Below the pieces are notes generated by a model that made no database searches, was not told the origin of the DNA, and saw nothing but the letters and a program-made list of their open reading frames with translations. Shown here one piece after another: positions 59,634 through 64,000 of a DNA stretch of 64,000 nt. This DNA comes from Candidatus Nitrosopelagicus sp. (lineage in GTDB: Archaea; Thermoproteota; Nitrososphaeria; Nitrososphaerales; Nitrosopumilaceae), in the NCBI GenBank assembly GCA_028345295.1, contig JAOMDA010000002.1, forward strand, positions 1 through 64,000, read 5' to 3'. Position 1 is the stretch's first letter. Each line of letters begins with the position of its first letter. Position numbers and translations under genes: made by a program.

Positions 59634-59671
59634 ATTTTTTTTTAGTATATCTTAATTAAAAAGCCAACTTA

Positions 59672-60082
59672 TTATTCTGAGCCAGTCTGTTGTTCTTCTG
59701 CTTTCTTTTTTAGATAGTTTTCAACCCAATCCAAAGTAATAACACCACCCTCCGCGAGATTAACTAAGGAATTTGATGATGCTTCTCCTTTTACCTTACC
59801 GGTATTTCGTCTAATCTGACGCCATTTCAAACTAGTATTTCCACTTTTTGAGGAATAGATAATTCCTAATACATCTCTAGCATTAACAAAAGTGATCTCT
59901 CTAATTTTTTTTAGAGTTACTTTGTCTGCTGCCTCAACATAAATCGAACCTTTATCTTCATCACGTTCAGGAAAAACTTCAGGATCTTCAAGATAACTCC
60001 GTGGAGCAAAAGAACTACAAGTGCTTGCTATCACAAACCGTCTGAAATTTTCCACTGTTGAGGGCGCATCAATTGTTACCAT
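59672..60082 (-). CDS. Hypothetical protein (136 aa)
   Basis: Intact ORF, no recognised motif. Confidence 0.6.
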   Translation of the reverse strand: MVTIDAPSTVENFRRFVIASTCSSFAPRSYLEDPEVFPERDEDKGSIYVEAADKVTLKKIREITFVNARDVLGIIYSSKSGNTSLKWRQIRRNTGKVKGEASSNSLVNLAEGGVITLDWVENYLKKKAEEQQTGSE

Positions 60083-60156
60083 TTCTAATCCATGTAATTT
60101 TCTTACTTATCAAGCTTCGTGAAAGATTCAAGTAAGTATAATTCATATTTTATAAT

Positions 60157-60217
60157 GCAGGCAATGATGCAAAATATCCTTTGATTTGATGATAGGGATC
60201 TTGAGTTCTGAGCCTGC
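60157..60217 (+). ncRNA. Candidate C/D-box sRNA (2'-O-methylation guide)
   Basis: GCAGGC(stem) A-ATGATGC(C) AAAATATCCT TTGA(D') T TTGATGA(C') TAGGGATCTTGAGTT CTGA(D) GCCTGC(stem): 6-bp terminal stem GCAGGC/GCCTGC, boxes in canonical order, 61 nt. Confidence 0.72.
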
Positions 60218-60255
60218 ACTCTAGATTTTTATGATTAGAGTTACAAACAATACTA

Positions 60256-60675
60256 ATGAAATCATTAACAAAGTATCTATCTTTTAAAACAAAATCTAAA
60301 AAAGAATTTGTTAACATAACTTCAGATATAGAAAAATTAGTTCAAGAAAGTGGTGTTAAGAACGGTTTGTGTCTAGTCAATGCAATGCACATTACTGCTA
60401 GTGTATTCATTAATGATAATGAGTCGGGGTTACACAAAGATTATGATAAATGGCTTGAGAACTTGGCACCTCATTCACCAATTGAGCAGTATCAACATAA
60501 TAACACTGGTGAAGATAATGCTGATGCACATCTTAAACGTCAAGTAATGGGACGAGAAGTTGTTGTTGCAATTACAAATTATGAATTAGATTTTGGACCA
60601 TGGGAAGCCATATTTTACGGAGAGTTTGATGGTCAGAGAACTAAAAGAGTTTTAGTAAAAATCATTGGCGAATAA
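60256..60675 (+). CDS. YjbQ / UPF0047-family protein
   Basis: '[37 protein letters not shown]', '[52 protein letters not shown]'. Confidence 0.94.
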   Translation: MKSLTKYLSFKTKSKKEFVNITSDIEKLVQESGVKNGLCLVNAMHITASVFINDNESGLHKDYDKWLENLAPHSPIEQYQHNNTGEDNADAHLKRQVMGREVVVAITNYELDFGPWEAIFYGEFDGQRTKRVLVKIIGE

Positions 60676-60678
60676 AAT

Positions 60679-60843
60679 CTAACCAAAGTCTGTATCACGT
60701 TTTTGTGACTGTTGTTCATTTTTCCTTGCTGCTTCTCGAAACTCTTCATCATGATTTTGTCTACCATGAGTACATTTTACGCAACCAAGGATTCTACCAT
60801 TAGGATCCTTTTCAAATTCATTACATCCACAAAAACATGCCAT
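60679..60843 (-). CDS. Cys-rich microprotein (54 aa)
   Basis: MACFCGCNEFEKDPNGRILGCVKCTHGRQNHDEEFREAARKNEQQSQKRDTDFG; N-terminal CxCxC plus CxxC. Not in ORF track; convergent with the YjbQ gene. Confidence 0.75.
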   Translation of the reverse strand: MACFCGCNEFEKDPNGRILGCVKCTHGRQNHDEEFREAARKNEQQSQKRDTDFG

Positions 60844-60884
60844 AAAATTTCATTCTTTTTTTAGTATATCTTCTTTTGTAAGTT

Positions 60885-61352
60885 TTATTGACCTCTTGAA
60901 GTTTTACAACATTCTCCCATGGGTATCTCTCGACCTCTTGGGCTTTTACTAGGACAGTTTAACATTACACATAATGCATCAGTAAATTGCTTACTCATAT
61001 GATGTTCTATACCACAAACCATTTCTTCGTCAATTTCAATTTTTAAAGCACTATCCATCAAAACTTCTAACAAACGACTATTTCGAATCATAGATGCTGC
61101 AATATTGTCCCCAGATTCTGTCAGTGAGACTCCTGCTTTGTTATATTTTACTAAATCTCTTTCAGCTAGTTTTTTTAGCATTTGTACCACACTTGGTTGA
61201 CGTACATTTAGTCTCTTTGCGATTGTACTTATTTTAACATCACCACCTTTCTCTCTAATATGCCAAATAGCTTTTAGATACATTTCTGTATGCTCTGCTT
61301 CTGCTGTACCTACAAAGAGTACCTCATCATCATTTAGTGCATCCATACTCAA
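60885..61352 (-). CDS. DtxR/MntR-family metal-dependent transcriptional regulator
   Basis: 'TEMYLKAIWHIREKGGDVKISTIAKRLNVRQPSVVQMLKKLAERDLVKYNKAGVSLTESG' HTH, 'CGIEHHMSKQFTDALCVMLNCPSKSPRGREIP'. Confidence 0.9.
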   Translation of the reverse strand: MSMDALNDDEVLFVGTAEAEHTEMYLKAIWHIREKGGDVKISTIAKRLNVRQPSVVQMLKKLAERDLVKYNKAGVSLTESGDNIAASMIRNSRLLEVLMDSALKIEIDEEMVCGIEHHMSKQFTDALCVMLNCPSKSPRGREIPMGECCKTSRGQ

Positions 61353-61406
61353 TAATGAAAAATTGTTTTATTAAGTATTCACTTGTTTATTGTACAACAA
61401 TCCAAA

Positions 61407-62177
61407 TTATTTTACTTGGATGGAATCTTTTAGTAGGTATTCGAAATACTCTCTTGCAAACCCAGCTAGTCCTGAGTGATCTGCCCAAATTGCGACCACA
61501 TCTGATGAGATAGAACTACTTATGTCCGGACCTAGTAAAATCACAACATATCGCTTATCACAAATAATACCTCCACCAAATAATCCTTCTTTTACTTTTA
61601 CTTTGGCTACTCTTGAAATAGAATTTAGTGATTCTTTATCAAGTTTATCAGATGTAAGAATTGTAATCTCAACTCCCTTGTCATGTAATTGTCGTAATTT
61701 TGGTAATGCTTGTTTAACAATAGCTTCACCTGCTTGAGGCACAGCTATCATTACTTCAGTTCTGCAAAGTTCAACTAATTCCATTATCTTTGCAACAATA
61801 TTCATTATTCCAGATATTACCCAAATGTCAGGTTTTTCACTGGTGCCACTTTTTTCGTATAGTGGGATTAATTCTGTCAAAATTGAATTTTGGTTTTTTG
61901 AAAACTCTGTTTCTAAATTTTGCTTAGTTGTTTCAAGTGCAGTTGACGGTGATTTTGCAAAATATTTTGTTGGTCTTGAATCATCAGAACCAATCCAACC
62001 TCTTTCTTCCAATGTTCCTAGAACTTCATAAATCTTTGAATAAGGAACACCCGAACTCTGGCTAAGTTCTGATGCATTTAATTCTCCACCTTTTAGTAAT
62101 GCAGTATAAGTTTTGATCTCATAACTTGTCAGACCAATCTTTTCAAGTGACTTTTTTGTCTTATCTGAGATACTCAT
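61407..62177 (-). CDS. TrmB-family transcriptional regulator
   Basis: 'SLEKIGLTSYEIKTYTALLKGGELNASELSQSSGVPYSKIYEVLGTLEERGWIGSDDSRPTKYFAKSP' winged HTH plus PLD-like sensor domain. Confidence 0.92.
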   Translation of the reverse strand: MSISDKTKKSLEKIGLTSYEIKTYTALLKGGELNASELSQSSGVPYSKIYEVLGTLEERGWIGSDDSRPTKYFAKSPSTALETTKQNLETEFSKNQNSILTELIPLYEKSGTSEKPDIWVISGIMNIVAKIMELVELCRTEVMIAVPQAGEAIVKQALPKLRQLHDKGVEITILTSDKLDKESLNSISRVAKVKVKEGLFGGGIICDKRYVVILLGPDISSSISSDVVAIWADHSGLAGFAREYFEYLLKDSIQVK

Positions 62178-62279
62178 GCGATCAATTCCTAATTTTGATA
62201 TTTATATTGCATATATACCCATTACCCATTTCATCTGGTGGAGAGTAGGAATTGGATTATATAGTAAGTTTGAAAAATT

Positions 62280-63956
62280 TTGTTATACATGGCTCTAATT
62301 CAGATATCCAATCAGTCTACTAAGGTAAAGGGAAAGAAATCTACTATTAGATTTACACAAAGTATTTGCCCAGACTGTAACATGATTCTGGACGCTGAAG
62401 TTTTTGAAAGAAATAACCAAGTCTTCATGTCTAAGATTTGCCCAACACATGGTGAAACTGAAGAATTGTATTTTGGCTCATATGATATGTACAAGAAATT
62501 TAGTACATACTGGGTTGATGGAAAAGGTGCACATTCACCAAATGTAATAATGGAAGACAAATGTTCTTGTCCAAACAACTGTGGTCTTTGTTCTAATCAT
62601 TTATCTCATAGTGGTCTTGCAAATATGATAGTCACAAACAGATGTGATCTTACATGTTGGTATTGTTTCTTTTATGTTAAGAAAGGTCTTGAAGGTGCAT
62701 ACATGTATGAACCAGAACTTGATCAGGTAAGAGCAATGATGAAGACTCTAAGATCAGAAAGACCAATCCCAGGAAACTCTATGCAGATTACTGGTGGTGA
62801 ACCAATGCTTAGAGAAGACATTAGTGATGTTATTAAAATTATGAAAGAAGAAGGTGTTGAACATATTCAAATGAATACAAATGGAATTAGACACGCAATG
62901 GATCCAGAAGCTGCGCGTGATGTTAGAATGGCTGGATGTAACAATTTGTATCTTAGTTTTGATGGTGTAACTGCAAGAACTAATCCAAAGAATCATTGGG
63001 AAATTCCTTACGCACTTGATAGTTGTAGAAAAACTGGAACAACTGTTGTTTTTGTTCCAACAGTAATCAAATCAATTAATGATCATGAATTAGGTGGAAT
63101 AATTAGATATGCACAAAAGAACTTAGATGTAGTTCATGCAGTAAACTTTCAACCAGTATCACTTACTGGAAGAATGGGAAAAACTGAACGTGATAAATAT
63201 AGAATTACAATTCCAGATTGTATTCAAAGAATTGAAGAGCAGACAGAAGGTCAAGTTACAGTTGATGATTGGTATCCAGTACCAAGTTGCATGCCACTAA
63301 CAAATGTTATTGAAGCATTTTCAAGTAAACCAAAATATGAATTATCAATCCACTTTGCATGTGGTGCAGGAAGTTATGTCTTCCAGGATGAAAACACAAA
63401 GAAACTTGTCCCAATGACTAGATTCTGTGATATTCAAGGAATGTTAGAATTGTTTGAAGATAAATCAGAACAAATTCGTTCTGGTGCAAACAAGTACTTT
63501 ACAATGTTAGAAGTTGTAAGAAAACTCAAAGGATTTATTGATAGATCAAAGCAACCAGCAGGATTGGATCTAGCCAAAATGTTTGGAAATATACTCATGA
63601 AACGTTCTTTTGATGCTGTAGGTTCATGGCATGTCAAGGGTTTATTCTTAGGTATGATGCACTTTCAAGACAAATACAATGAAGATTTAGAAAGATTGCA
63701 AAGATGTGATATTCATTATGTTACTCCTGATCTTAGGATAATTCCTTTCTGTGCATTTAATGTAATTCCAGAATGGTATAGAGACAGAATTCAAAAGAAA
63801 TATTCCATTACAGTAGAAGAATGGGAAGAAAGAGAAGGTGTTACACTCGAAGATGGTCTTTACAGAGGCCTCATGAGAAGAGGCGCTGGTGACGAATTAG
63901 CAGCTGGATGTGCAAAAAGTGAAATGTTCCATCAAGCAGAACAAGCAACAATGTAA
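62280..63956 (+). CDS. Radical SAM protein of the tetraether-lipid-synthase (Tes / MJ0619-like) family, putative
   Basis: N-terminal 'ICPDCNMILDAEVFERNNQVFMSKICPTHGETEELYFGSYDMYKKFSTYW', 'CSCPNNCGLCSNHLSHSGLANMIVTNRCDLTCWYCFFY' (CxxxCxxC), 'MQITGGEPMLREDI'. Real start probably the second ATG (MALIQIS). Confidence 0.82.
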   Translation: MLYMALIQISNQSTKVKGKKSTIRFTQSICPDCNMILDAEVFERNNQVFMSKICPTHGETEELYFGSYDMYKKFSTYWVDGKGAHSPNVIMEDKCSCPNNCGLCSNHLSHSGLANMIVTNRCDLTCWYCFFYVKKGLEGAYMYEPELDQVRAMMKTLRSERPIPGNSMQITGGEPMLREDISDVIKIMKEEGVEHIQMNTNGIRHAMDPEAARDVRMAGCNNLYLSFDGVTARTNPKNHWEIPYALDSCRKTGTTVVFVPTVIKSINDHELGGIIRYAQKNLDVVHAVNFQPVSLTGRMGKTERDKYRITIPDCIQRIEEQTEGQVTVDDWYPVPSCMPLTNVIEAFSSKPKYELSIHFACGAGSYVFQDENTKKLVPMTRFCDIQGMLELFEDKSEQIRSGANKYFTMLEVVRKLKGFIDRSKQPAGLDLAKMFGNILMKRSFDAVGSWHVKGLFLGMMHFQDKYNEDLERLQRCDIHYVTPDLRIIPFCAFNVIPEWYRDRIQKKYSITVEEWEEREGVTLEDGLYRGLMRRGAGDELAAGCAKSEMFHQAEQATM

Positions 63957-64000
63957 TTAGATTTTTAAAAAGATTCAAGTTAGTGATTTTCAGTTAATAT

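Noticed and set aside
1-64000. CRISPR arrays, IS elements, prophage or toxin-antitoxin islands
   Set aside because: No regularly spaced direct repeats, transposase motifs or phage structural genes were seen. The PIN-domain gene at 26253 sits in a translation-factor operon, arguing against a VapBC toxin role.

Overview
AT-rich archaeal chromosomal segment. Gene content is consistent with an ammonia-oxidising thaumarchaeon (Nitrosopumilus-like); this assignment is inference from family content, since no search was run. Positions 1-16 kb hold a surface-glycan / nucleotide-sugar cluster: DegT aminotransferase, ATP-grasp, HAD, B12-binding radical SAM, PIG-L deacetylase, hexapeptide acyltransferase, NeuB-type synthase, GT-B and GT2 transferases, UDP-sugar dehydrogenase, GalU-like, PGI/PMI and GlmS. 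Next come both primase subunits, UPF0182, ribosomal protein S6e, aIF2-gamma and aIF2-alpha, Nop10, a cobalamin (anaerobic-type Cbi) cluster, a bacterial-type MetK, LSm, a RadB-like protein, an Lhr-like helicase and RPA. These are followed by an ABC-2 exporter, grpE-dnaK-dnaJ, GatDE, a Cdc48-type AAA ATPase, L2p, the SRP RNA, an Ncs6-like protein, an M50 protease, CutA, Pelota, DtxR- and TrmB-type regulators and a Tes-like radical SAM enzyme. There are three tRNAs (Gly-CCC, Gln-TTG, Leu-CAG), one SRP RNA and a strong candidate C/D-box sRNA. No CRISPR array, IS element or prophage was seen. The best second-look items are: the C/D-box sRNA at 60157-60217; an SRP RNA with a GGGA tetraloop and a promoter inside the neighbouring CDS; a tRNA-Gln with C33; a CbiX duplication whose N-half lost both catalytic His; a TrmB/Tes divergent promoter with inverted and tandem repeats; back-to-back zinc-ribbon microproteins; a GRGT-repeat basic protein; and the B12-radical-SAM / ATP-grasp / NeuB glycan cluster.
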